NCBI RefSeq assembly: GCF_018138715.1
Contig: NZ_JAGSHX010000001.1
Span: 434,001-498,000 of the forward strand
DNA: 64,000 bases
Reading direction: 5' to 3'
DNA from: Streptomyces asiaticus
GTDB taxonomy: Bacteria; Actinomycetota; Actinomycetes; Streptomycetales; Streptomycetaceae
The notes beneath the pieces are model-generated. The model saw only the letters and a list, made by a program, of their open reading frames with translations, made no database searches and had not been told where the DNA came from. Position numbers and translations under genes: made by a program. This document shows, one piece after another, positions 16,587 through 24,549 of the stretch (position 1 is the stretch's first letter; each line of letters opens with the position of its first letter).

Positions 16587-17951
16587 ATGGCAACGACGCC
16601 TGTGACCGAGCACAACGAGCCCAGCACACCGCCGGGCGCACCCGCCACCGAACGCGAACGGAAGCGGCTGCACACCAAGCTGAAGCTGGCCACCCAGATC
16701 GGCCAGGGCATCGACGGCTACATCATCGGCGGCATCGGCCTGGCGATGGGGGCGATCACCGACGACCTCCATCTGACCTCCGTGGAACAGGGGCTGGTCG
16801 GTGCCGCACCACTGATCGGCATCTTCGTCGGAGGGCCGCTCTTCGGCCGGCTGGCCGACCGGTTCGGACGCCGGCCGGTGTTCCTCATCGACATGCTCAT
16901 CTTCCTGGTCGGCTCGGTGCTCCAGTTCTTCGTCGCGGACGGCACACAGCTCTTCCTCATCCGGATGGTGATGGGGGTGGCGATCGGCGGCGAGTACGCG
17001 ATCGGCGCGCCGCTGCTGTCGGAGTACGCGGGCCGGCGTGGCCGCGGGCGGCTGCTGGCGAGCCTGGAGATCAGCTGGTACCTGGGGTACGCGCTGGCCA
17101 CGGTCGTGGGGGCGTTGTTCACCTCCGTCGACGGCGGCTGGCGCTGGTCCCTGGCGAGCAGTGCGGTGATCGCGCTGGTGTGTGTGACCCTGCGCGGTGG
17201 CATCCCGGAATCCGCGCGCTGGCTGCTGAGCCAGGGGCGCCGGGACGAGGCGGAGGCGCTGATCGAGAAGTACGGCATCGAGGTGGATGTCGCCGCGGAA
17301 CTCGACGAGCGCGACGAAGTGCGGCGGGACGGGTTCCGCGCGCTCTTCAGCCGACAGCACATCCGCTCCACGGTGTTCGCCAGCGTCTTCTGGGCCGCCC
17401 TCGTGCTGCCGTACTTCGCCATCGGCACCTTCTGGACGGATGTCTTCGAGGCTCTGCACATGGGGGACAACGCGGTGGCGGCGCTGCTCGTCTACTCCTT
17501 CACCGCCGTGGCCGGTGTCACCGCGGGATGCCTGGTCGTGGAGCGGATCGGCCGCCGCAGGCTGCTGATCCCGCCGTTCTGGATCACGGCCGGGTGTCTG
17601 GCCCTGGTGGCGGTGTGGCCGTCCTCCACCCCCGTCATCGTCACCGGCTTCCTGTTCTTCATCTTCCTCAACGCCGCCTCCTCCGCGCTGACCGCGGTCT
17701 ATCCGCTGGAGGTGTTCCCCACGTCCCTGCGCACCACGGGCGTCGGCTTCGCCACGGCCATGAGCCGGGTGGGTGCCGCGATCGGTACGTTCCTGCTGCC
17801 GATGGGGCTCGACCACTTCGGAGCGGAGTTCGTGCTCCTGGTCGGCGCCGGAGTGCTGGTGGTCGGAGCCGTCGTGTCGCAGTTCCTGGCACCGGAGACC
17901 ACCGACCTGGACCTGGCTCGCGCGGCGCGCACGGCCCGCGAAGGGGCGTAG
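16587..17951 (+). CDS. MFS transporter, sugar-porter/acid-symporter type
   Basis: 454 residues with twelve predicted membrane segments and the MFS signature GRLADRFGRRP between segments 2 and 3. The segment-4 motif RMVMGVAIGGEYAIGAPLLSE and the IPESARWL element after segment 6 put it in the sugar/metabolite:H+ symporter group. AAGGA lies seven bases before the ATG. It follows the semialdehyde dehydrogenase and probably imports the acid or sugar acid degraded by the IclR-flanked locus. A 16-bp stem terminator follows at 17966. Confidence 0.92.
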   Translation: MATTPVTEHNEPSTPPGAPATERERKRLHTKLKLATQIGQGIDGYIIGGIGLAMGAITDDLHLTSVEQGLVGAAPLIGIFVGGPLFGRLADRFGRRPVFLIDMLIFLVGSVLQFFVADGTQLFLIRMVMGVAIGGEYAIGAPLLSEYAGRRGRGRLLASLEISWYLGYALATVVGALFTSVDGGWRWSLASSAVIALVCVTLRGGIPESARWLLSQGRRDEAEALIEKYGIEVDVAAELDERDEVRRDGFRALFSRQHIRSTVFASVFWAALVLPYFAIGTFWTDVFEALHMGDNAVAALLVYSFTAVAGVTAGCLVVERIGRRRLLIPPFWITAGCLALVAVWPSSTPVIVTGFLFFIFLNAASSALTAVYPLEVFPTSLRTTGVGFATAMSRVGAAIGTFLLPMGLDHFGAEFVLLVGAGVLVVGAVVSQFLAPETTDLDLARAARTAREGA

Positions 17952-17965
17952 CGGCACCTGCCGGG

Positions 17966-18002
17966 CCCGCCCGGTGTGCGGATCGCGCACACCGGGCGGG
18001 CA
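17966..18002 (+). terminator. Strong stem-loop terminator after the MFS gene
   Basis: A perfect 16-bp stem (17966-17981 with 17987-18002) has a five-base GATCG loop and begins 15 bases after the stop codon. From 18003 to 18316 I see no gene. That stretch contains a second hairpin, GGCCCTC (18219-18225) with GAGGGCC (18243-18249), followed by a T-rich run, which could be another terminator. Confidence 0.7.
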
Positions 18003-18316
18003 CCCTCAGGGCCGTGCGCCAGGGACTCACCGCGGAGATCTCGAGGGCGCCCCCGTGTGCACTCTGGTGGAGGTGGACCCTCCGCCTCGGGAGGAGCTAC
18101 GGCGGGGTGGTGCCGGAGGGGCACCGGCCGCGCCGGTGGGGAGTCAGGCGGCAGATATATGCAATGTTTGTCGCTCGGAACGGATTCCTCCGCGCTGATT
18201 CGTGCCACACTGAACGTAGGCCCTCGCCGTTCCCCCGTCGGTGAGGGCCGTTTGCTTTGGGCCCCGTGGCCCCGTGGACCCCCGTCGGCCCCGTCGGCCC
18301 CGCCCGTCGACGTCCG

Positions 18317-18587
18317 TCAGCGCGTCCGGTCGCCGAGAGTGCTGCGGAAGCGGGCGCGGTAGACCGACGGTGAGACTCCGACCGATGTGGCCCCATGGCC
18401 GTCCCGGACGAAGACGGGATGGCCGTCCACCCGCACCTGCGGGTAGGCGGCGGCCAGTTGTGACGCCAGTTCCCAGTGCGTGGCGGCACGGCGGCCGTCC
18501 AGGACGCCGGCCGCCCCTTCTGCCCGGGACCAGCAGGGTGCCCAGGCGCTGCGGCAGTGTGCCAGGCGCGCCATCCGCGCTGATCAC
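18317..18587 (-). pseudogene. Relic of a GlxA/AraC-type regulator (DJ-1/PfpI plus AraC domain)
   Basis: Leftward frames give GTLPQRLGTLLVPG in one frame, then, after a shift, AEGAAGVLDGRRAATHWELA and YPQVRVDGHPVFVRDG typical of the DJ-1-like domain of GlxA regulators. This joins directly to GVSPSVYRARFRS, the end of an AraC DNA-binding domain. The start, the middle of the protein and most of both DNA-binding helices are missing and at least one frameshift is present. It is a degraded gene next to agmatinase. Confidence 0.7.
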
Positions 18588-18643
18588 AGTCGTCAGGAAA
18601 CGCCATGCCGGTCCCCTGAGGGATGCGACGGGAGCTCGCGTGC

Positions 18644-19663
18644 TTACGACGGCTTGTTCTCCTCCACCCAGCGGAAGAAGGCGATCTGCCGGGACATGAG
18701 GGTGATCAGCTCATACGCGGTGTGCGAGGCGGCCACCGAGGTGATCTCGGCGTGGTCGTACGCCGGGGCGACCTCGACCAGGTCGGCGGAGACCAGATAG
18801 CAATCGGCGAGCCCGCGCACGATCTCCAGCAGTTCCCGCGAGGTGAGGCCGCCCGCCTCGGGGGTGCCGGTGCCGGGGGCGTGTGCGGGATCCAGGACGT
18901 CGATGTCCACGGAGATGTACAGCGGCCGTTTTCCGATGCGCTCCTTGAGTTGCTGCACCACCTCGTCCACCCCGCGTCGCATCACATCGGCCGCGGTGAC
19001 GATCCCGAAGCCCAGCTTGGTGTCCTCGTCGAGGTCCTCCTTGCTGTACAGCGAGCCGCGGGTGCCGACGTGGGAGAGCGCGGAGGTGTCGAGGAGGCTC
19101 TCCTCGACCGCGCGGCGGAACGGAGTCCCATGGGTGTACTGGGCGCCGAAGTGGGAGTCCCAGGTGTCCAGGTGCGCGTCGAAGTGCAGCAGTGCCACCG
19201 GGCCGTGGCGGCGGGCCACCGAGCGCAGGAGTGGGAGCGCGATGGTGTGGTCGCCGCCCAGGGTCATCAGTTGCGCGCCCGTGGACAGCAGAGCGTCCGT
19301 GCCCGCCTCGATGCTCTCGACGGCCATGTCGATGTTGTGCGGATTGGCGGTGATGTCACCGGCGTCGGCGACCTGGGCGTAATGAAACGGGTACACGTCC
19401 ATGGCCGGGTTGTAGGGGCGCAGCTGGCGCGACGCCTCCCGGACGGCGTTCGCCCCGAAGCGGGCCCCGGGCCGGTAGGAGACACCGGCGTCGAACGGCA
19501 CCCCGACCACGGCGATGTCCGCGGTGTCGACCTGGTCCAGGCGGGGGATGCGGCCGAAGGTGGCTGGGCCCGTGAAGTGCAGGGTGGCGTCGGTCTCCTG
19601 GGGCGGGACGGGCCTGATGGCGTCGGGAGGGTTCGCGGTCATGGTCGGTGCCGGATCCTTCAT
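18644..19663 (-). CDS. speB: Agmatinase-family ureohydrolase
   Basis: 339 residues of the arginase/agmatinase fold with the dinuclear manganese ligands in [22 protein letters not shown] and [22 protein letters not shown]. The N-terminal [18 protein letters not shown] is the agmatinase signature. It hydrolyses agmatine to putrescine and urea; related guanidino acids such as guanidinobutyrate are alternative substrates for this branch. ATG at 19663 sits inside a small tandem repeat and lacks a good ribosome site; ATG at 19642 is possible. It lies downstream of an IclR gene in the same direction, with a 16-bp palindrome between, suggesting control by that regulator. Confidence 0.9.
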   Translation of the reverse strand: MKDPAPTMTANPPDAIRPVPPQETDATLHFTGPATFGRIPRLDQVDTADIAVVGVPFDAGVSYRPGARFGANAVREASRQLRPYNPAMDVYPFHYAQVADAGDITANPHNIDMAVESIEAGTDALLSTGAQLMTLGGDHTIALPLLRSVARRHGPVALLHFDAHLDTWDSHFGAQYTHGTPFRRAVEESLLDTSALSHVGTRGSLYSKEDLDEDTKLGFGIVTAADVMRRGVDEVVQQLKERIGKRPLYISVDIDVLDPAHAPGTGTPEAGGLTSRELLEIVRGLADCYLVSADLVEVAPAYDHAEITSVAASHTAYELITLMSRQIAFFRWVEENKPS

Positions 19664-19730
19664 CTGTGTGGGGGGAGTACATCTGCGTGGGGGAGTGCAT
19701 CTGTGGGGGGAGTGGAGCTGTGGGGGAGTG
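19661..19730. repeat. Imperfect tandem repeat over the agmatinase start
   Basis: Four degenerate units of 19, 18, 17 and 16 bp (19661, 19680, 19698, 19715) follow the pattern CATCTGTGTGGGGGAGTG. The first contains the agmatinase start codon and the next two also present an ATG on the minus strand. The transcript leader would therefore carry repeated ACTCCCCC-ACAG-ATG blocks. Confidence 0.65.
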
Positions 19731-19826
19731 CCGGCCCGTGGGAGGCCGTGGTGCGTGGACGATCAGCGAGCTTCCGTGCCCATGACACGTGGCGCATACG
19801 CCAGGAGCCAGCCAGACGGTCGGGGT

Positions 19827-19842
19827 TTCTCGGATCCGAGAA
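19827..19842. promoter_or_regulatory. Perfect 16-bp palindrome, candidate IclR operator
   Basis: TTCTCGGATCCGAGAA is a perfect palindrome about 165 bp upstream of the agmatinase start and 75 bp past the end of the IclR gene. Its form and place suit an operator for agmatinase expression. The intergenic stretch 19664-19916 contains no other supported gene. Confidence 0.5.
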
Positions 19843-19916
19843 GCCCTTTCCGTGAACGCCTTGGTCAGTGGGCCTTCATCGTTCCGCCATGTGGCGAAGA
19901 CGTCTGCGACGGCCGC

Positions 19917-20762
19917 TCACTGTGCGCCGTCCGTTCCGTGGGCGTGGGGTGCGTGGGATGCGTGGGGCGCGTGACCCGCCACCGCCGCCGTCAGCCGTGC
20001 CGCACCCTGTTGCAGGATGTCCCGCACATGATCCACTTCATGCCGGTGGTGGTGGCGCCGCCATGTGCTGCTGACGGCCGCTATCGGCCGCTCGTTGTGA
20101 TCGAACGCCGGCACCCCTATCGACCGGAGCCCCTCGGAGACCAGCTCGACCTCCTCCGACCAGCCGCGCTCACGGTCCCGCGCCAGCAGGCTCCGCAGCT
20201 CCGCCAGCGACCGGGGGCCTCTGCCGGTGCGGGTGACGAGATCTCCCGGCCGGGGGAAGACCGCCCGGAGGTGCGCCTCGCCGGAGTGGGCCAGGATCGC
20301 ACGGCCGTTGGCCGTGAGATGGGCCGGCAGCCGGACACCGACGTCGGTGACGGGAGTGGCATCGGTGTACCCGGAATGGCCCCTCGGCGGCCGCTCCTTG
20401 AGGAGGTAGACCGTCTCTGCGCCGTAGAGGATGCCCAGGTGCACCGACTGGCCGAGCAGGTTCGACAGGTTGCGCAGAATGGGGCGGGCGAGTCGCTTCA
20501 GGGGCTCGTGCCGCGAGTAGGCGGAGCCGATTTCGAAGGACGACACGCCCAGGCCGTATGCCTGCTCCTCCGGGACATAGGTGACAAACCCGCGATCAAC
20601 CAGGACCGCGAGGATGTGGTAGAGCGAAGAGCGGGGCATCTCCAGGTCTCTGGCCAGCGCCGATGCCCGAACCGGCCCCGAGCGGCCGGCGAGGTGCAAC
20701 AGGACATCCAGCGCCCGCCCCACGGCCGGCGAGGCACTTGATGCCGTCCGGCGTTCACTCAC
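19917..20762 (-). CDS. IclR-family transcriptional regulator
   Basis: 281 residues. The N-terminal winged helix (AVGRALDVLLHLAGRSGPVR, MPRSSLYHILAVLVDRGFV) is followed by the IclR effector domain (SVHLGILYGAETVYLLK, RLPAHLTANGRAILA, VPAFDHNERPIAAVSS). The C-terminus is unusual, a histidine-rich tail (HAPHASHAPHAHGTDGAQ) that might bind metal or simply be disordered. It lies upstream of agmatinase in the same orientation, so a polyamine or guanidino-compound effector is plausible. 183 bp without a gene separate its start from the TetR gene end. Confidence 0.9.
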   Translation of the reverse strand: MSERRTASSASPAVGRALDVLLHLAGRSGPVRASALARDLEMPRSSLYHILAVLVDRGFVTYVPEEQAYGLGVSSFEIGSAYSRHEPLKRLARPILRNLSNLLGQSVHLGILYGAETVYLLKERPPRGHSGYTDATPVTDVGVRLPAHLTANGRAILAHSGEAHLRAVFPRPGDLVTRTGRGPRSLAELRSLLARDRERGWSEEVELVSEGLRSIGVPAFDHNERPIAAVSSTWRRHHHRHEVDHVRDILQQGAARLTAAVAGHAPHASHAPHAHGTDGAQ

Positions 20763-20945
20763 GTCTCACATCCTTGTGGTCCCCCGCCGCCACAGGCGGC
20801 CGCCCTTTCCGCGTGGCACGACGCAGCCGGCCGGGCAACTGCTGGCCCGTGCACGTACGTTCGTTGGTCGTGTCCGATCGTAGAACCGGGCACCGAAGCC
20901 CTCCCACCCGGCCTCCGGGGAGCGCTCATGCCGGGCGATCCGCCG

Positions 20946-21701
20946 TCAGCTGGACCGGCCGGACCCCTTCAACCGCCTGGGCTGGAGCTGGGTGAGGTTG
21001 TCCATGATCAGGCCGAGGGTGAAGTCGAACCGGTCGTGCCCGGTGCCGGAGGTCAGCTCAGCGGCATAGCGTCGGGTCTGCGGAAACGTGTCGGCCGGCA
21101 GTGCGGTGAACCGGTGGATCAGCTCCTCGCGGCCAAGGACCCATTCCTGGTCCGGGTGTCTGCGCCGCTGCCGGACCAGCGACTGCTCCAGGGTGTAGGC
21201 GCTGACGTAGAGGGATAGGGCGTCGAGCGCCCAGGCGGCGTTCCGCGGTTCGATTCCGCCGGCGAGCAGGATCGCCAGAAGCCCTTCCTTGACCCGCAAT
21301 GTGGAGAGGTTGGTCGGGACTACGCCCAGCGCGGCGCGGGAGACTCCGGGGTACTTCAGGTACTGGTCGCGGATCTGCGCGTACACGTCGAGGATCTGCT
21401 CGCGCCACTCGGCCGGGTCCGGTTCGGGCAGCACGACCTCGGAGCAGAGCCGGCCGATGAGCAGATCGTCGATGTCCTCCTTGCTGACGATGTGCGCGTA
21501 CAGCGACGACGGCCCGGTGCCGAGCACCGCGGCGACTCGACGGATGGTCAGTGCGTCATAGCCCTCGGTGGCCACGACGTGCAGGGCGGCGTCGGTGATC
21601 CGGTCGACCGTGATGGGCTTCTTGCGCGGTGACGCCGCTGAGGGCGCCCCAGCGGGCTGGGCGTGACGAGCTGCTCGGCGTCGCCGGGGATCGGAGGGCA
21701 T
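20946..21701 (-). CDS. TetR-family regulator
   Basis: 251 residues. The helix-turn-helix domain (ITDAALHVVATEGYDALTIRRVAAVLGTGPSSLYAHI) is in residues about 32-80. The C-terminal domain has the tetracycline-repressor-like dimer/ligand helices (AWALDALSLYVSAYTLEQSL). An ATG further upstream at 21737 would read through the promoter, so 21701 is chosen. A TATAGT -10 on the minus strand (21714-21709) would place the transcript start at or one base from this ATG, so the message may be leaderless. It is divergent from the FAD monooxygenase it very likely represses. Confidence 0.92.
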   Translation of the reverse strand: MPSDPRRRRAARHAQPAGAPSAASPRKKPITVDRITDAALHVVATEGYDALTIRRVAAVLGTGPSSLYAHIVSKEDIDDLLIGRLCSEVVLPEPDPAEWREQILDVYAQIRDQYLKYPGVSRAALGVVPTNLSTLRVKEGLLAILLAGGIEPRNAAWALDALSLYVSAYTLEQSLVRQRRRHPDQEWVLGREELIHRFTALPADTFPQTRRYAAELTSGTGHDRFDFTLGLIMDNLTQLQPRRLKGSGRSS

Positions 21702-21708
21702 ACCGATC

Positions 21709-21773
21709 ACTATAGCTTGACGCGATCTAAGTTCCACGAGTAGATCTTAGATCGTGCAGGCAGAACTAAGTTC
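21709..21773. promoter_or_regulatory. Divergent promoters and TetR operators
   Basis: On the plus strand TTGACG (21717-21722) and TAGATC (21741-21746), 18 bases apart, form the monooxygenase promoter. GATCTAAG (21724-21731) and CTTAGATC (21746-21753) form an inverted repeat straddling the spacer and -10. GAACTAAGTTC (21763-21773) is a perfect 11-bp palindrome just downstream. TATAGT on the minus strand (21714-21709) is the likely -10 for the TetR gene. Binding here would repress both directions. Confidence 0.65.
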
Positions 21774-21791
21774 GTAAACAGGAGGTGTGTG

Positions 21792-22922
21792 ATGCGAGTT
21801 TCCGTGGTCGGGGCCGGTCTGGGAGGTCTGTGTTTGGCGCAGGGTCTGCGTGGTGCCGGGATCGAGGCCGACGTGTACGAGCGGGACCCGGCGATCACCG
21901 CGCGGTTCCAGGGCTACCGGCTCGTGCTGAGCCCGATGGGGTTCGAGGCGCTGCGCGGCTGTCTGCCGCCGCGCTGGCACCCGCTGCTGGACGCGATCGT
22001 CGGTGACGCCTATGCCGAGCGGCTGATCCTGGACCCGCAGCTGAACCGGATCGGCGAGCTCGGCCCCGGCAGGACCGGGATCGTGATCGACCGGCACGTG
22101 CTGCGGCACCTGCTGCTGACCGGACTCACCGTGCGGACCGGGGCCGCGCTGACTGGCTACGACGTGCTGGACGACGGCAAGGTCGAAGCCCGGTTCGCGG
22201 ACGGCGACCCGGCCACCGCCGACCTGCTCGTCGGGGCGGACGGGGTCGGATCCGCCGTCCGCGCGGTGCTCTCGCCGCGGACCACCGCGACCGACACCGG
22301 CGCCCGGTTCGTCATCGGCCGTACGCCGCTGACCGGGCGCTTTGCCACCCTGGAGCCGGCCTTCGGCTCGAAGATCGCCGGAGACGGGGTGAGCCTGATG
22401 CTCGGAGCGATGCGATTCCGTACCCCGCCGAAGCAGGCGGCCGAGGAACTGGCACCCGAGGTGACCCTCCCCGATATCCGCGACTACGTGCGCTGGGCCA
22501 TGCTCCTGCCACCGAACGGCTCGCTCGGCGCCCCGACCGCGCAGGAGGCCGCGCTGTCCCGGATGGAGGGCTGGCATCCGGACCTGCGGGCGCTCATCGA
22601 GCAGGCCGACCCGGACAACAGCACCCTGCTCTCCATCCGGGTGGTCGAGCCCCGTGAGCGCTGGGCGCCCGGTCCGGTCACGCTGCTCGGAGACGCCATC
22701 CACGCCACCTCCCCGACCGGCGGCAACGGTGCGAACACCGCCCTGCGCGATGCCGACCTGCTGCGCCGCTGCCTGATCGAGGCCGTCGAGCGCCGCCAGG
22801 ACCTCCTCGGCGCGGTCGGCGACTACGAGCGGCAGATGTTCGAGTACGGGGGCGAGGCCGTGCGCCACAGCCTCGCCGCGCTGCCCGCCTTCGTCTCGCA
22901 TATGGGTCTTCACCATCAGTGA
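21792..22922 (+). CDS. FAD-dependent aromatic-type monooxygenase
   Basis: 376 residues with the class A flavoprotein monooxygenase motifs. These are VVGAGLGGLCLAQGLRGAGI with an acidic partner (VYERD) for the FAD ADP, the DG motif LVGADGVGSAVRAVL near residue 150, and LLGDAIHATSPTGGNGANTALRDADLL for the FAD ribityl chain near residue 300. GGAGG lies six bases before the ATG. Relatives hydroxylate phenols or inactivate antibiotics (TetX-like, rifampicin monooxygenase). TetR control and a following MFS gene suggest induced detoxification or catabolism of an aromatic or drug-like compound. Confidence 0.92.
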   Translation: MRVSVVGAGLGGLCLAQGLRGAGIEADVYERDPAITARFQGYRLVLSPMGFEALRGCLPPRWHPLLDAIVGDAYAERLILDPQLNRIGELGPGRTGIVIDRHVLRHLLLTGLTVRTGAALTGYDVLDDGKVEARFADGDPATADLLVGADGVGSAVRAVLSPRTTATDTGARFVIGRTPLTGRFATLEPAFGSKIAGDGVSLMLGAMRFRTPPKQAAEELAPEVTLPDIRDYVRWAMLLPPNGSLGAPTAQEAALSRMEGWHPDLRALIEQADPDNSTLLSIRVVEPRERWAPGPVTLLGDAIHATSPTGGNGANTALRDADLLRRCLIEAVERRQDLLGAVGDYERQMFEYGGEAVRHSLAALPAFVSHMGLHHQ

Positions 22923-22931
22923 ATGTGAATC

Positions 22932-22957
22932 TACAGTCAACCTATTGTTTGACTGTA
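22932..22957. promoter_or_regulatory. Inverted repeat between monooxygenase and MFS genes
   Basis: TACAGTCAA (22932-22940) pairs with TTGACTGTA (22949-22957) around eight A/T-rich bases, ten bases after the monooxygenase stop. The low G/C content argues for an operator, perhaps with TTGACT as a -35 element for the MFS gene, rather than a terminator. Confidence 0.45.
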
Positions 22958-23012
22958 TGAATTCATGCATGCTGGCCGTCCAAACGGTGAACGCTCGGTC
23001 GGGAGGCACGGC

Positions 23013-24386
23013 GTGGCAGTGGACACGGAGGCGGCGGACGCGCGGACGGCGGGGGAGCGGGTGGCGGCGCCCGGGTCGGGCTCCGCCTCGACCGAGCCAC
23101 TCACCGGGTTCCACATCCGGGTGACCGCCACCACCTTCGGGGCGAACTTCTCCGACGGCTACGCCCTCGGTGTGATCGGCGCGGTGCTGCCCGCGCTCGG
23201 CGAGACCATGCGTCTGTCCGGCGTCTGGCAGGGCCTGCTCGGCGCGTCCGCCCTGATCGGCCTGTTCTTCGGCAGCATTCTGCTGGGGCGGGTGGCGGAT
23301 GTGATCGGACGCCAGAAGCTCTACCTCTACAACTTCGTGCTCATCGCGGTCGCCTCCGCCGCCCAGTTCTGGGCGCACAGCCCGCTGGTCCTCTTCCTCC
23401 TCCGGCTGGCGATCGGCTTCGGTCTGGGCGCGGACTACGCCGTCGGCCCGACCCTGCTCTCCGAGTTCGTCCCCGGCCGGCTGCGCGGTGTCCTGCTGGG
23501 CTCGCTCACCGTGCTGTGGACCGTCGGCTACGTACTGGCCAACATCGCGGGCACGTACATCCCGATCAACGGCACCACCGCGTACTGGCTGCTGGCCAGC
23601 GGAGCGGTGCCCGCCCTGCTGGTGCTGCTGCTGCGGATCGGCATCCCCGAATCCCCGAGCTGGCTGGCCGCCCGGGGCCGTGCCGCCGAGGCCGCCCGGA
23701 TCCGCCGCACCTACCTGGGGCAGTCCGAGGCCACCGCCGCCGACGCGGAGGCCGCGGCCGCCGCGCGGCCGCCCGCGGCCCGCTACCGCGAGCTCTTCGC
23801 CCGCGGCCAGGCGACCAAGACCTGGTTCGGTGTCATCTTCTACAGCGCCCAGGTGCTGCCCTACTTCGCCATCTACACCTTCATGCCGCAGATCCTGGCC
23901 ACCCTGAACATCTCCGGGGCCGACACCCAGAACCTGGTGCTCAACCTGGCCCTGCTGCTGGGCGGGGTGATCGGGCTGTGGCCGGTGCAGCGCCTGGGCC
24001 GCAGGCCGTTCACCATCGGCACCTTCGCGATCCTCACGCTGTGTCTGGGGGCGATGGCCGTGCTCAGCGACGGCTCCAGCGCCCTGCTGATGGTCCCCTT
24101 CCTGATCTACACCTTCGTCATGGCCGGTGCCTCCACCATCACCCAGGTCTATCCGGCGGAGCTCTTCCCCACCGCGCTGCGCGGCTCCGGGGTCGGCTTC
24201 CTCAACGGCACCAGCAGGGTCGCGTCCGCCATCGGCACCTTCGTCCTGCCGGTCAGCCTGAGCCACTTCGGCGCGGGCTGGTCGATGGGATGGATGGCGC
24301 TGGTGCTGCTGCTCGGCACGGTCGTCAGCCTGGCCTGGGCGCCGGAAACCCGTGACACCCTCACCGCCGAGGATCTGCACCACTGA
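23013..24386 (+). CDS. MFS transporter, metabolite:H+ symporter type
   Basis: 457 residues with twelve membrane segments and the motifs GRVADVIGRQK (segments 2-3), RLAIGFGLGADYAVGPTLLSEF (segment 4), IPESPSWLAARGR (after segment 6) and VQRLGRRP (segments 8-9). It is related to the MFS transporter at 16587 but clearly distinct. GTG at 23013 is preferred over the upstream ATG at 22965 because GGGAGG sits six bases before it. It follows the TetR-controlled monooxygenase and probably imports its substrate or exports its product. Confidence 0.9.
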   Translation: MAVDTEAADARTAGERVAAPGSGSASTEPLTGFHIRVTATTFGANFSDGYALGVIGAVLPALGETMRLSGVWQGLLGASALIGLFFGSILLGRVADVIGRQKLYLYNFVLIAVASAAQFWAHSPLVLFLLRLAIGFGLGADYAVGPTLLSEFVPGRLRGVLLGSLTVLWTVGYVLANIAGTYIPINGTTAYWLLASGAVPALLVLLLRIGIPESPSWLAARGRAAEAARIRRTYLGQSEATAADAEAAAAARPPAARYRELFARGQATKTWFGVIFYSAQVLPYFAIYTFMPQILATLNISGADTQNLVLNLALLLGGVIGLWPVQRLGRRPFTIGTFAILTLCLGAMAVLSDGSSALLMVPFLIYTFVMAGASTITQVYPAELFPTALRGSGVGFLNGTSRVASAIGTFVLPVSLSHFGAGWSMGWMALVLLLGTVVSLAWAPETRDTLTAEDLHH

Positions 24387-24549
24387 GCCGCGTCCGCGGC
24401 GCGGTGGTCGCGGACACTTCACACCTCCCGGACACGGAAGCCATTCATGTGCTCTTCCCCGTCCGTTGCCGGACATCTTCCTGTGGCCGGGTTTCCGGGC
24501 TCCATAACGTGCGCTCCATCCCTTTCGTCGCACCGTGTGGAGCAGCGCC

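Noticed and set aside
14871..17990. A continuous minus-strand open frame of more than 1000 codons.
   Set aside because: It is antisense to the second aldehyde dehydrogenase and the MFS gene, both with clear family motifs; long antisense frames are expected in very G/C-rich coding DNA.
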